From assembly GCF_017526105.1 (NCBI RefSeq), contig NZ_CP071839.1, positions 7,106,001 through 7,170,000 of the forward strand: a stretch of 64,000 nucleotides of DNA. Direction: 5' to 3'. The notes below the pieces were generated by a model. The model was given only the letters and a program-made list of their open reading frames with translations. It was not told the origin of the DNA and did no database searches. Position 1 is the stretch's first letter; each line of letters starts with the position of its first letter. This document shows, one piece after another, positions 43,890 through 52,515 of the stretch. Both the position numbers and the translations under genes were made by a program. The stretch comes from Streptomyces cyanogenus (GTDB lineage: Bacteria > Actinomycetota > Actinomycetes > Streptomycetales > Streptomycetaceae).

Positions 43890-44705
43890 GGGCATGTTCG
43901 CCTGTGGGGGCCGGTCTCCCGGGCTCCGGGAGCTGCGAGCGCGATACGGTGCGCGCGGTCTCGGGCCGGTTCGCGGTGGGCGTGTTCGGGGCCGGGCTGT
44001 TGTGCCCCCGGGGGCTGCGAGCGCGATACGGTGCGCGCTGGCTGGGGCCGGCTCGGTGGCGGGCGTGTTGGCCTGTGGGGGTTGTCTCCCGGGCTTGGGC
44101 GGCTGCGGGCGCGATACGGTGCGCGCGGTCTCGGGCCGGCTCGCGGTGGGGGTGTTCGGGGCCGGGCTCTCGTGCTCCGGGGGTTGCGGGCGATACGGTG
44201 CGCGCGGTCTCGGGCCGGCTCGCGGTGGGCGTGTGCGGGGCTGGTCTCTCGTGTTCCGGGGGTTGCGGGCGCGAGAGGGTGCGCGCTGCCTCGGGCCGGC
44301 TCGCGGTGGCGGGCGTGTTGGCCTGTGGGGGCCAGTCTCCCGGGCTTGGGCGGCTGCGGGCGCGATACGGTGCGCGCTGCCTCGGGCCGGCTCGCGGTGG
44401 GCGTGTGAGGGGCCGCGCTGTTGTGCCCCGGGGGCTGCGGGCGCGATACGGTGCGCGCTGCCTCGGGCCGGCTCGGTGGCGGGCGTGTTGGCCTGTGGGG
44501 GCCGGTCTTCCGGGCTTGGGCGGCTGCGGGCGCGATACGGTGCGCGCGGTCTCGGGCTGGCTCGCGGTGGGCGTGTGCGGGGCTGGTCTCTCGTGTTCCG
44601 GGGGTTGCGGGCGCGATACGGTGCGCGCTGGCTGGGGCCGGCTCGGTGGCGGGCGTGTTGGCCTGTGGGGGCCGGTCTCCCGGGCTTCGGCGGCCGCGGG
44701 CGTGA
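43890..44705. repeat. Minisatellite: about ten degenerate 79-91 bp units
   Basis: The core GCGATACGGTGCGCGC recurs with GATACGG (or a variant) starting at 43943, 44025, 44113, 44192, 44273 (variant GAGAGGG), 44364, 44445, 44534 and 44625. Two unit types alternate irregularly. One contains GGCGGGCGTGTTGGCCTGTG and the other GGTGGGCGTGTGCGGGGCTGG. The periods are not a multiple of three and every strand reading is interrupted or frame-hopping, so it is not protein-coding. The 920 bases between clpC (43799) and map (44721) hold only this array. Confidence 0.9.
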
Positions 44706-44720
44706 GATGAGCGCGCCGGC

Positions 44721-45497
44721 TCACACCGGCTCGCGTGCCGTCAGGATCCTGGGGCCCGACTCCGTGATCGCGACCGTGTGCTCGACGTGGGCGGCCCGGG
44801 AGCCGTCGTCCGTGCACAGGGTCCAGCCGTCGGCCGCCGCGTGGTAGCCGTCCTTGCCGCTCGCGATCAGCATGGGCTCGATGGCGAGGACCATGCCGGG
44901 GCGCAGCGGCAGACCGCGGCCGGGGCGGCCCTCGTTGGGGACCTCGGGGTCCTCGTGCATGCGACGGCCCACGCCGTGGCCGCCGAAGCCCTGCGGGATG
45001 CCGTAGCCGGCCGTACGGCAGACCCGGCCGACGGCGTGGGCGATGTCGCCGATGCGGTTGCCGGCCACGGCCGCCTCGATGCCCGCCGCCAGTGCCCGCT
45101 CGGCGGTCTCGACCAGCCGGACGTCCGCGGGGCGGGCGCGGCCCACCACGAAGCTGGTCGCCGAGTCACCGGCCCAGCCGTCCAGCACCGCGCCGCAGTC
45201 GACGGAGAGCAGGTCGCCGTCGCGGAGCCGGTAACGGGTGGGGATGCCGTGCACGATCGCGTCATTCACCGAGGCGCAGATCACCGCCGGGAAGGGGGTG
45301 GGGGCGAAGGAGGGGCGGTAGCCCAGGAACGGCGAGGACGCACCCGCCTCGCGCAGCACCTCGCGGGCGACCTCGTCCAGTTCCAGGAGGGAGACGCCGA
45401 CGCGGGCGGCCTCCCGTACGGCCGTCAGGGCGCGGCCGACGATCTGGCCCGCCGCGTGCATCGCGTCGATCGATGTGTCGGTCTTCAGTTCCACCAT
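44721..45497 (-). CDS. map: Methionine aminopeptidase, type I
   Basis: A 258-residue MAP removing N-terminal methionine. The metal ligands are visible in order: two aspartates in VDCGAVLDGWAGDSATSF, histidine in GGHGVGRRMHEDPEVPN, glutamate in VLAIEPML and glutamate in HVEHTVAI. It lacks an N-terminal zinc-finger or linker extension. Divergent from an XRE regulator across a 54-base gap with an ATACCGGTAT palindrome; this suggests a regulated second MAP copy, since the housekeeping map usually sits in the ribosomal protein cluster. Confidence 0.93.
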   Translation of the reverse strand: MVELKTDTSIDAMHAAGQIVGRALTAVREAARVGVSLLELDEVAREVLREAGASSPFLGYRPSFAPTPFPAVICASVNDAIVHGIPTRYRLRDGDLLSVDCGAVLDGWAGDSATSFVVGRARPADVRLVETAERALAAGIEAAVAGNRIGDIAHAVGRVCRTAGYGIPQGFGGHGVGRRMHEDPEVPNEGRPGRGLPLRPGMVLAIEPMLIASGKDGYHAAADGWTLCTDDGSRAAHVEHTVAITESGPRILTAREPV

Positions 45498-45507
45498 TCC
45501 AATTACT

Positions 45508-45517
45508 ATACCGGTAT
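45508..45517. promoter_or_regulatory. Palindromic operator-like site ATACCGGTAT
   Basis: A perfect 10-bp palindrome sits 10 bp upstream of the minus-strand map ATG and 34 bp upstream of the XRE gene, in a local AT-rich island unusual for this genome. A second half site GCGGTATTAGAAT is near 45541. Control of both genes by the XRE protein is a reasonable inference. Confidence 0.55.
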
Positions 45518-45551
45518 TTAAATGGGGTTCGGCGGGTGGGGCGGTATTAGA

Positions 45552-45812
45552 ATGGGCCGCATGGTGCGTACCCCCCTCACCCCTGAAGAGCGCGAACGCG
45601 GCGAGCGGCTCGGGCTGCTGCTGCGCGAGGCGCGCGGCGACCGGAGCATGGCCGAGGTCGCCGCCCGGGCGGGCATCTCGGCCGAGACGCTCCGCAAGAT
45701 CGAGACGGGGCGCGCGCCGACGCCGGCGTTCTTCACCGTGGCCGCCCTCGCCGGCGCCCTCGGTCTGTCGATGGACGACCTGGTCGCCCGGTGCGCCCTC
45801 GCGCCCGTCTGA
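45552..45812 (+). CDS. XRE-family helix-turn-helix regulator
   Basis: An about 86-residue protein consisting of a single Cro/CI-type HTH: ERGERLGLLLREARGDRSMA, AARAGISAETLRKIETGRAP, TVAALAGALGLSMDDLV. The start at 45552 has a GGGTGGGG stretch upstream; ATG 45561 is an alternative. Divergent from map, with a palindrome in the gap. Likely a local repressor. Confidence 0.8.
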   Translation: MGRMVRTPLTPEERERGERLGLLLREARGDRSMAEVAARAGISAETLRKIETGRAPTPAFFTVAALAGALGLSMDDLVARCALAPV

Positions 45813-45965
45813 CGCGCAGCCCGCACGGCAGGGCGGGCCGCGCAGGGGCCGGGATCCCGCAATGAGTTCTCCGCGCGCTGCCGGAAAACTCTGCGTAGCA
45901 AGTCCGTAACACAACTGGTGTTGCCTACCGGGCGTCAGTGCTGACGATCGGGTGGGAGCTGGGCG

Positions 45966-47510
45966 ATGGGTGTGCATCAACTTCCCGGTCCGGTAGGGGA
46001 GTTCGCGAGCTACCTGGACGCCTTGCTGGCGCGTCTCGATCCGCGCGGCGGCTGGAGCGGGGTGTTCTGGCAGCGCGACCCCGAGGGCATGCGAGCCTGC
46101 CTGGACGGGCGTGAGGTGCCTCCGTGGGACGTGGTGGAGGCGCTGCTGGAGGACCTCGGCGGGGCGTACGGCCCCGCCGCCGCGGCGGCCGAACGGGAAC
46201 GGGCCCGCGCGCTGCACGCCGCCGCGCTCACCGCGTACGATGCCCGGCCCGGCGCCCGGGACGCGCTGGCCGACCGGCTCGACGTCATGCTCCGCGAGCG
46301 GCGGTACGCCGCGGAACGCCAGGCCGAGCTGACCCGCCTGCTGTCCGCGCCGGTGTCCTCGGAGGAGGCCGAGTCCCTCCGCCTCGACCTCGCCTGGGCG
46401 CACGACGACCACGATCGCGCCACGGCCCGCTGCACCGAACTCCGCGCCCGCCTGGCACGGCTCGACGGGCAGAGGGCACGCGGAGGGGGCGGCGGAGCGG
46501 CGCCCGACGCAGCGGACGGCCGGACGGCACCCGGGGGAGGGGGCGCCGAGGTGACGCCTGGGGGAAGGGGCTCCGGGGCGACGCCGGTCGCTCGGCCTCC
46601 CCGGCCCGCAGGCACCCCGGCCGACCCGCCGCGCTTCGGGCCCGCCGGACCCGCAGCAGGGGACCCGCGCTTCGGTGGGGCCGCTCGGTCTGCCGGTGCA
46701 TCCGCCGGCCAGGCCGCCCCGTCCGCCCCCGCTGCCGTAGCCCCTCCCGAGGAGTCCGGGGCCGCCGGTGCGCCCGGCAGGCCCCGCAAGCGGCGTCGGG
46801 GGAGTGCGCGGTTCGCCGGGGTCGTGGAGGCGGACCCGGTGGCCCCGGTCGTCGCGCCGCAGGCGCCCGTGGCCGGGGTACCGGAGGCCGCCGCAGGGCG
46901 GCGTACCCCGCGGGGGGCGCGCTTCGCCGGCGTCGAGGAGCCGGCCGAGCCGGTGCGTGTGGCCGTCGCCGCCGTGGACGAGGGGGCCGGAGCGGCCGTC
47001 GCCGCAGTCGTGGAGCAACTGACGCGCCTGCGTGCCGAGGGGCGCAGCGGGGAGGCGCACGTGCTGCTGGTCGAGGCCGCGCGGTGGCCCGTGGGCCGGC
47101 TGCCGCTGCTCGCGGAGGCCCTGCACCGTGCCGGGCTCGGCGCCGACTGGGCGACACTGCTGTGGGAGGCCGCCGCGCTCCCCGCCGAGCAACTGGTCGC
47201 CGCCGCCGACGCGCTCGCCGCGGCCGGGCGGCACGACGACGGGCGGGAGATGCTGCGGCAGGGCGTGGCGCGGCCGGCGGAGCAGATCGGCGCGGTGGTG
47301 CTGCGGCTGGACGGCGAGGGGCGGGAGCGGGAGGTGCGGGCGCTGCTGGACGCCTATGTGCGGGTCCGGACGCCCGAGGAGGCCGCCCGGTGTGCCGCCC
47401 CCGATCCCCGGCGCCTGGTCCCGCTGCTGCTCCGGGCCGCGCTCGGCGTCTCCGAGGAGCGGCACTGGGACCTCGTGCACGCGCTGCGCGTCGCCGGGCA
47501 CACCACGTGA
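45966..47510 (+). CDS. Ala/Pro-rich conserved actinobacterial protein
   Basis: A 514-residue protein in three parts. Residues 1-75 are a compact helical domain (VGEFASYLDALLARLDPRGG, CLDGREVPPWDVVEALLEDL), and 75-165 is a charged helical, probably coiled-coil, segment. Residues 170-325 are low-complexity Pro/Ala/Gly with a repeated SARFAGV/GARFAGV element (about 278, 317). The rest is a helical-repeat C-terminus (VEQLTRLRAEGRSGEAHVLL to LVHALRVAGHTT). The N-terminal domain recurs in Streptomyces regulators. GGGAG precedes the ATG. Function unknown. An inverted repeat AACAC-N5-GTGTT near 45912 lies upstream. Confidence 0.72.
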   Translation: MGVHQLPGPVGEFASYLDALLARLDPRGGWSGVFWQRDPEGMRACLDGREVPPWDVVEALLEDLGGAYGPAAAAAERERARALHAAALTAYDARPGARDALADRLDVMLRERRYAAERQAELTRLLSAPVSSEEAESLRLDLAWAHDDHDRATARCTELRARLARLDGQRARGGGGGAAPDAADGRTAPGGGGAEVTPGGRGSGATPVARPPRPAGTPADPPRFGPAGPAAGDPRFGGAARSAGASAGQAAPSAPAAVAPPEESGAAGAPGRPRKRRRGSARFAGVVEADPVAPVVAPQAPVAGVPEAAAGRRTPRGARFAGVEEPAEPVRVAVAAVDEGAGAAVAAVVEQLTRLRAEGRSGEAHVLLVEAARWPVGRLPLLAEALHRAGLGADWATLLWEAAALPAEQLVAAADALAAAGRHDDGREMLRQGVARPAEQIGAVVLRLDGEGREREVRALLDAYVRVRTPEEAARCAAPDPRRLVPLLLRAALGVSEERHWDLVHALRVAGHTT

Positions 47511-47584
47511 CCGGAGCCGGGCGGTACTGTCCTGATCTGCCCCTGTCCGCCCGCCCGGGCCGCCGCTCGCTCGCCCACCGGAGT

Positions 47585-47686
47585 GTGAAACGTGATCGAC
47601 TCGGCCGGTTGACGGCGATGGTCTTGGCAAGGGCCGTCCGGAGGCTTACTTTCGACCCTCTACGGCCTGCTCTACGGGCGTAGAGG
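47585..47686. promoter_or_regulatory. Promoter region of the pyrimidine/hydantoin operon
   Basis: GTGAAACGTG lies at 47585-47594. A possible -35 TTGACG is near 47607. An inverted repeat CCTCTACG (47657-47664) and CGTAGAGG (47679-47686) with a 14-base spacer lies immediately before the first gene. GTGAAAC(A/G)TG also appears twice before the second nitrilase. A PucR-binding role is inferred. Confidence 0.5.
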
Positions 47687-47714
47687 CTCTGACGTCGTGT
47701 CGAAGGAGCAGCTC

Positions 47715-48557
47715 ATGGCCAACGTCGTCCGCGCCGCTCTGGTCCAGGCCACCTGGACCGGCGACACCGAGTCCATGGTGGCGAAGCACGAGGAGCACGC
47801 CCGCGAGGCGGCCCGCCGGGGCGCGCGGATCATCGGGTTCCAGGAAGTCTTCAACGCCCCCTACTTCTGCCAGGTCCAGGAGCCGGAGCACTACCGCTGG
47901 GCCGAGCCGGTGCCCGACGGGCCGACCGTGCGCCGGATGCGGGACCTGGCGCGCGAGACCGGCATGGTGATCGTCGTACCGGTCTTCGAGGTCGAGCAGT
48001 CCGGTTTCTACTACAACACCGCCGCCGTGATCGACGCCGACGGCAGCTACCTCGGCAAGTACCGCAAGCACCACATCCCGCAGGTCAAGGGCTTCTGGGA
48101 GAAGTACTACTTCAAGCCGGGCAACCTGGGCTGGCCCGTCTTCGACACCGCCGTCGGCAGGGTCGGCGTCTACATCTGCTACGACCGGCACTTCCCGGAG
48201 GGCTGGCGGCAACTCGGGCTCAACGGCGCGCAGCTGGTCTACAACCCGTCCGCCACCCACCGGGGCCTGTCCGCCTACCTGTGGCGGCTGGAGCAGCCGG
48301 CGGCGGCCGTCGCCAACGAGTACTTCGTCGCCGCCATCAACCGGGTGGGCCAGGAGGAGTACGGCGACAACGACTTCTACGGGACCTCGTACTTCGTCGA
48401 TCCACGCGGACGGTTCGTCGGTGACGTCGCAAGCGACCAGGGCGAGGAACTCCTCGTCCGTGACCTGGACTTCGACCTCATCGAGGAAGTGCGGCAGCAG
48501 TGGGCGTTCTACCGCGACCGCCGCCCGGACGCCTACGAAGGACTGGTGCAGCCGTGA
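47715..48557 (+). CDS. Beta-ureidopropionase-like nitrilase (copy 1)
   Basis: A 280-residue nitrilase-superfamily amidase hydrolysing N-carbamoyl-beta-alanine or a related N-carbamoyl amino acid. The Glu-Lys-Cys triad is in GFQEVFNAPYF, KYRKHHIPQVKGFWEKYYF and YICYDRHFPEGWR. ATG 47715 follows GAAGGAG. Its stop overlaps the GTG start of the aminotransferase (GTGA), indicating translational coupling. It begins the catabolic operon; a paralogue lies at 51582. Confidence 0.9.
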   Translation: MANVVRAALVQATWTGDTESMVAKHEEHAREAARRGARIIGFQEVFNAPYFCQVQEPEHYRWAEPVPDGPTVRRMRDLARETGMVIVVPVFEVEQSGFYYNTAAVIDADGSYLGKYRKHHIPQVKGFWEKYYFKPGNLGWPVFDTAVGRVGVYICYDRHFPEGWRQLGLNGAQLVYNPSATHRGLSAYLWRLEQPAAAVANEYFVAAINRVGQEEYGDNDFYGTSYFVDPRGRFVGDVASDQGEELLVRDLDFDLIEEVRQQWAFYRDRRPDAYEGLVQP

Positions 48558-49837
48558 ACGACCTCTACTCCCGCCACCGCAGGGTCCTGCCGGACTGGCT
48601 CGCCCTGTACTACGACGACCCGATCGAGATCACCCACGGCGAGGGGCGGCACGTCTGGGACTCGTCCGGCCGCCGTTACCTGGACTTCTTCGGCGGGATC
48701 CTCACGACCCTGACCGCGCACGCGCTGCCCGAGGTCACCAAGGCGGTCAGCGAGCAGGCCGGGCGGATCATCCACTCCTCGACCCTCTACCTCAACCGGC
48801 CGATGGTCGAACTCGCCGAGCGGATCGCCCAGTTGAGCGGCATCCCGGACGCCCGGGTGTTCTTCACGACCTCCGGCACCGAGGCCAACGACACCGCACT
48901 GCTGCTCGCCACCACCCACCGGCGCAGCAACACCGTCCTCGCCATGCGCAACAGCTACCACGGCCGGTCCTTCAGCGCGATCGGCGTCACCGGCAACCGC
49001 GGCTGGTCCCCGACCTCCCTGTCCCCGCTGCAGACCCTGTACGTCCACGGCGGGGTCCGCACCCGGGGGCCGTTCGCCGGCCTGGACGACCGCGCGTTCA
49101 CCGACGCCTGCGTCGCCGACCTGAAGGACGTCCTCGGCCACACCCGGCCGCCGGCCGCCCTGATCGCCGAACCCGTCCAGGGGGTCGGCGGTTTCACCTC
49201 GCCCCCCGACGGACTGTACGCGGCGTTCCGTGAGGTGCTGCAGGAACACGGGATCCTGTGGATCGCCGACGAGGTGCAGACCGGCTGGGGCCGCACCGGC
49301 GACCACTTCTGGGGCTGGCAGGCGCACGCCCGCAGCGGCCCGCCGGACATCGTCACCTTCGCCAAGGGCATCGGCAACGGCATGTCCATCGGCGGGGTCG
49401 TCGCCCGCGCCGAGGTCATGAACTGCCTGGACGCCAACAGCATCTCCACCTTCGGCGGCACCCAGGTCACCATGGCCGCGGGCCTCGCCAACCTCGCCCA
49501 CCTCCTCGAACACGACCTTCAGGGCAACGCCCGGCGCGTCGGCGGACTGCTCATCGAGCGGCTGCGGGCGGTCGCCGCCCAGCTGCCCGGGGTGCGCGAG
49601 GTACGCGGACGCGGCCTGATGATCGGCATCGAACTGGTCCGGCCGGGCACGGACGAGGCCGACCCGCAGGCACTCGCCGCCGTGCTGGAGGCGGCACGGG
49701 AGGGCGGGCTGCTCATCGGCAAGGGCGGCGGGCACGACACCACCGCCCTGCGGATCACCCCGCCGCTGTCGCTGACCGTCGCCGAGGCCGAGGAGGGCGC
49801 GGCGATCCTGGAACGCGCGCTGAGGAGCACGTACTAG
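48554..49837 (+). CDS. Class III aminotransferase, beta-alanine-type
   Basis: A 427-residue PLP enzyme. Landmarks: FFTTSGTEANDTALLLAT, EPVQGVGGFTSPPDGLYAAF, IADEVQTGWGRTGDHFW, and the PLP-binding lysine in VTFAKGIGNGMSIGG. The layout matches AGXT2-like omega-aminotransferases that use beta-alanine or beta-aminoisobutyrate with pyruvate or glyoxylate. Next to beta-ureidopropionase it would take the product of pyrimidine degradation onward to malonate semialdehyde. Substrate is inferred. Confidence 0.88.
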   Translation: MNDLYSRHRRVLPDWLALYYDDPIEITHGEGRHVWDSSGRRYLDFFGGILTTLTAHALPEVTKAVSEQAGRIIHSSTLYLNRPMVELAERIAQLSGIPDARVFFTTSGTEANDTALLLATTHRRSNTVLAMRNSYHGRSFSAIGVTGNRGWSPTSLSPLQTLYVHGGVRTRGPFAGLDDRAFTDACVADLKDVLGHTRPPAALIAEPVQGVGGFTSPPDGLYAAFREVLQEHGILWIADEVQTGWGRTGDHFWGWQAHARSGPPDIVTFAKGIGNGMSIGGVVARAEVMNCLDANSISTFGGTQVTMAAGLANLAHLLEHDLQGNARRVGGLLIERLRAVAAQLPGVREVRGRGLMIGIELVRPGTDEADPQALAAVLEAAREGGLLIGKGGGHDTTALRITPPLSLTVAEAEEGAAILERALRSTY

Positions 49838-49854
49838 AGAACGGGTGTACGGCC

Positions 49855-51426
49855 ATGACCACCATCCCGGAGTCCCGCCACCTGCTCGCGCCGGAACCCG
49901 CGCTCTCCGTCCGCCAGGTGCTCACCCTGGAGCGGGTGCTCGCCGGGGAGCCCGAGGTGGTGGCCGGCGCCGCCCAGCTCGACCGGCCGGTGCGCTGGGT
50001 GCATGTCGCCGAGGCCGCCGACGTCGGCGTGATGCTGAGCGGCGGCGAGATGGTCCTCACCACCGGGGTGCTGCTCGCCGGGGACGAGGCCCGGCAGGCC
50101 GAGTACATCCAGTCCCTGCACCGGGCGGAGGCGGCGGCCGTCGTCCTCGGCCTCGGGCGGGCCTTCCCCGCGCCGCCCGAGGTGATGCGCCGGGCCGCCG
50201 AGCGGTGCGGGCTGCCCCTGGTCGTCCTGCACCGGCCGTTCCCCTTCGCCGAGCTGACCGAGGAGGTGCAGTCCCGGCTGGTCCGGCGCAAGTACGCCGC
50301 GATCAGCCTGTCGGAGACGGTACGGACCGCGCTCACCGGGCTGATCACGGCCGGGGCCCCGCTGCAACGGCTGCTCGACGAGGTCGCCCGGCACAGCGGC
50401 TGCCCCGTCGTCGTCACCAACCTCGCCCACCGCGTCCTCGGCACCGCGGGGGAGCGGTCCGCGGTGGACGACGTGCTGCGCGACTGGGAGCGGATCGCCC
50501 GGCAGGCGGGCGGCGGCGCCGGCGACGGCTGGATCCAGGCCGAGCTGGGCGGACGCGGGGAGCGCTGGGGCCGGCTGCTGCTGTGCGGCTACCGGGGCGA
50601 CGCGGCCACCGGGCGGCTGCTCGCCGACCGGGCCGCCGAGGCCTTGGTGCTGCACCGGATGCTCGGCGGCCCCACCGCGCACAGCTGGGAGGAGCAGTCC
50701 GCGCAGAGCCTGCTGACCGACCTCCTCTCCGGGGTGGTACCGGCCCGGCAGCTGCTGCCGCGGGCCCGGGCCGCCGGACTGCCGGTCAACCGGCGCACCT
50801 TCGTCCCGCTCGTCGTACAAGGCCACGGAACGGACCAGCTCGACCGGGTGCTGCGGCTGCTCGGGCTGCCCGGCATCGTCGCCGAACTCGCCGACGGAGC
50901 CGCCGCCGTGCTGGTCAGCCTCGCCCGCGACCAGGACGCCGACGCGCTCACCGTGCACTTCGCGACCCGGCTGCGGGCCCGGGCGCCGGCCGTGGTCGCC
51001 GCCGCCGCTGCCCGTACCGCCTGGGAGGACGTGCCCGCCGCGCTGCGCGAGGCCCGGCACGTCGCCGACGCCGTCGCCGGCTCCCCGGCCGGCCTCGACC
51101 TGCCGGCCGTCGTCCGCCTGAAGGACGTCCACCTGCGCGGACTGATCCGGCTGCTGCGCGACGACCCCCAGGTGCAGTCCTTCGCCGAGCGCGAGCTGGA
51201 CGGGCTGCTGTGCGACGCCGAACCGGAGCTGCTGAACGTCCTGCGCACCTATCTGGCGACGGGCCGCAACAAGTCCCGCACCGCCCAGCTCCACCACGTC
51301 TCCCGGCCGGCCCTCTACCGCCGCCTGGAGGCCATACAGACCCGCCTGGGCGTCGACCTGGACGACTTCGAACAGGCGGCCTCCGTGCACATCGCGCTCC
51401 TCGCGCACGACGCGCAACAGGGGTGA
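49855..51426 (+). CDS. PucR-family transcriptional regulator
   Basis: A 523-residue PucR-type regulator: an N-terminal purine-catabolism domain (SVRQVLTLERVLAGEPEVVA, GGEMVLTTGVLLAGDEA), a middle GGDEF-like/GAF-like region and a C-terminal PucR HTH (LLNVLRTYLATGRNKSRTAQ, HHVSRPALYRRLEAIQTRLG). It sits inside the catabolic operon, so local regulation is likely. Direct repeats GTGAAACATG overlap its stop and follow it. The effector is probably a pyrimidine breakdown product or hydantoin. Confidence 0.9.
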   Translation: MTTIPESRHLLAPEPALSVRQVLTLERVLAGEPEVVAGAAQLDRPVRWVHVAEAADVGVMLSGGEMVLTTGVLLAGDEARQAEYIQSLHRAEAAAVVLGLGRAFPAPPEVMRRAAERCGLPLVVLHRPFPFAELTEEVQSRLVRRKYAAISLSETVRTALTGLITAGAPLQRLLDEVARHSGCPVVVTNLAHRVLGTAGERSAVDDVLRDWERIARQAGGGAGDGWIQAELGGRGERWGRLLLCGYRGDAATGRLLADRAAEALVLHRMLGGPTAHSWEEQSAQSLLTDLLSGVVPARQLLPRARAAGLPVNRRTFVPLVVQGHGTDQLDRVLRLLGLPGIVAELADGAAAVLVSLARDQDADALTVHFATRLRARAPAVVAAAAARTAWEDVPAALREARHVADAVAGSPAGLDLPAVVRLKDVHLRGLIRLLRDDPQVQSFAERELDGLLCDAEPELLNVLRTYLATGRNKSRTAQLHHVSRPALYRRLEAIQTRLGVDLDDFEQAASVHIALLAHDAQQG

Positions 51427-51463
51427 AACATGCGACGACCAGCGACAACGGCGGTGAAACATG
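51423..51463. promoter_or_regulatory. Direct repeats GTGAAACATG before second nitrilase
   Basis: Two identical 10-mers at 51423-51432 and 51454-51463, 31 bp (three helical turns) apart, in the gap between the PucR gene and the second nitrilase. A third near-copy lies upstream of the first operon gene. Confidence 0.55.
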
Positions 51464-51581
51464 GGACCGGGCACGCGTGACACGGTGGCACGCCGACCGC
51501 CCGCGGACGTGACACGCTGCCCATCCAACCGGCCCCCGGGGCTTTCTAGGCTCACCGCACACCGAGCTACCGGAGGCCCCG

Positions 51582-52424
51582 ATGAGCCGAGTGATCCGTG
51601 CCGCCCTCTTCCAGACCGCCTGGACCGGCGACAAGGAATCCATGATCCAGGTCCACGAGCAGGCGGCCCGCGACGCCGCCGCCCAGGGTGCCCAAGTCCT
51701 CTGCTTCCAGGAGCTGTTCTACGGCCCCTACTTCTGCCAGGTCCAGGACAAGGCGTTCTACGAGTACGCCGAGCGGATCCCCGAGGGCCCGACCGTGCAG
51801 CGCTTCCAGGCCCTCGCCCGCGAACTGGGCATCGTCCTGGTGCTGCCGATGTACGAGGAGGAGCAGCCGGGCGTCCTGTACAACACCGCCGCCGTGATCG
51901 ACGCGGACGGCTCCTACCTCGGCAAGTACCGCAAGACGCACATTCCCCAGGTCCAGGGGTTCTGGGAGAAGTTCTACTTCCGTCCCGGCAACAGCGGCTG
52001 GCCCGTCTTCGACACGGCCGCGGGCAGGATCGGCGTGTACATCTGCTACGACCGCCACTTCCCGGAGGGCTGGCGGGCGTTGGGCCTCGCCGGTGCCGAG
52101 ATCGTCTTCAACCCCTCGGCCACCTCGCGCGGCCTGTCCCGCTACCTGTGGCAGCTGGAGCAGCCGGCGGCGGCCGTCGCCAACGAGTACTTCGTCGGCG
52201 CGATCAACCGGGTGGGCGTGGAGGACCTGGGCGACAACGACTTCTACGGCACCACGTACTTCGTGGACCCGGAGGCCCAATTCGTCGGCGAGGTGGCGAG
52301 CGACAAGGAGACCGAACTCGTCGTCCGCGACCTGGACCTGGCCAGACTCCGCGAGGTCCGCGACCGCTGGCAGTTCTACCGGGACCGGGCGCCGGGGGCG
52401 TACGAGCCCCTGACGGCGCCCTGA
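51582..52424 (+). CDS. Beta-ureidopropionase-like nitrilase (copy 2)
   Basis: A 280-residue nitrilase collinear with the copy at 47715 and clearly similar. The triad is in CFQELFYGPYF, KYRKTHIPQVQGFWEKFYF and YICYDRHFPEGWR. It shares ATG, length and the PAAAVANEYFVGAINRVG motif. GGAGG lies before the ATG. Duplication within one operon suggests different N-carbamoyl substrates (uracil- versus thymine-derived, or hydantoin-derived). Which copy does what cannot be told. Confidence 0.9.
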   Translation: MSRVIRAALFQTAWTGDKESMIQVHEQAARDAAAQGAQVLCFQELFYGPYFCQVQDKAFYEYAERIPEGPTVQRFQALARELGIVLVLPMYEEEQPGVLYNTAAVIDADGSYLGKYRKTHIPQVQGFWEKFYFRPGNSGWPVFDTAAGRIGVYICYDRHFPEGWRALGLAGAEIVFNPSATSRGLSRYLWQLEQPAAAVANEYFVGAINRVGVEDLGDNDFYGTTYFVDPEAQFVGEVASDKETELVVRDLDLARLREVRDRWQFYRDRAPGAYEPLTAP

Positions 52425-52449
52425 GGACCGCGTCCGCGCCGGTGCCGGC

Positions 52450-52477
52450 AGGGGCGCGGGGAACTGCGCGGCCGACC
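52450..52477. repeat. Short GC-rich hairpin-type repeat
   Basis: AGGGGCGCGGGGAACTGCGC plus GGCCGACC, between the second nitrilase and dihydropyrimidinase. From memory, closely similar GGGGAACTGCGCG elements are scattered in many Streptomyces intergenic regions. Function unknown. Confidence 0.45.
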
Positions 52478-52515
52478 ACAACGCGACCGCAGACGACCAT
52501 GAAGGAGAGGACCCC

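Noticed and set aside
43890..44705. Possible CRISPR array
   Set aside because: Whole 79-91 bp units are similar; no short identical repeats with unique spacers and no cas genes.
43777..44817. Long minus-strand frame coding an Arg/Pro-rich repetitive protein (and matching plus-strand frames) across the tandem repeats
   Set aside because: Unit length is not a multiple of three, the peptide repeat changes frame, and it overlaps both clpC and map; best explained as a non-coding minisatellite.
49834..51555. Long frame opposite the PucR gene
   Set aside because: Antisense shadow; no protein-family features and no ribosome-binding site.
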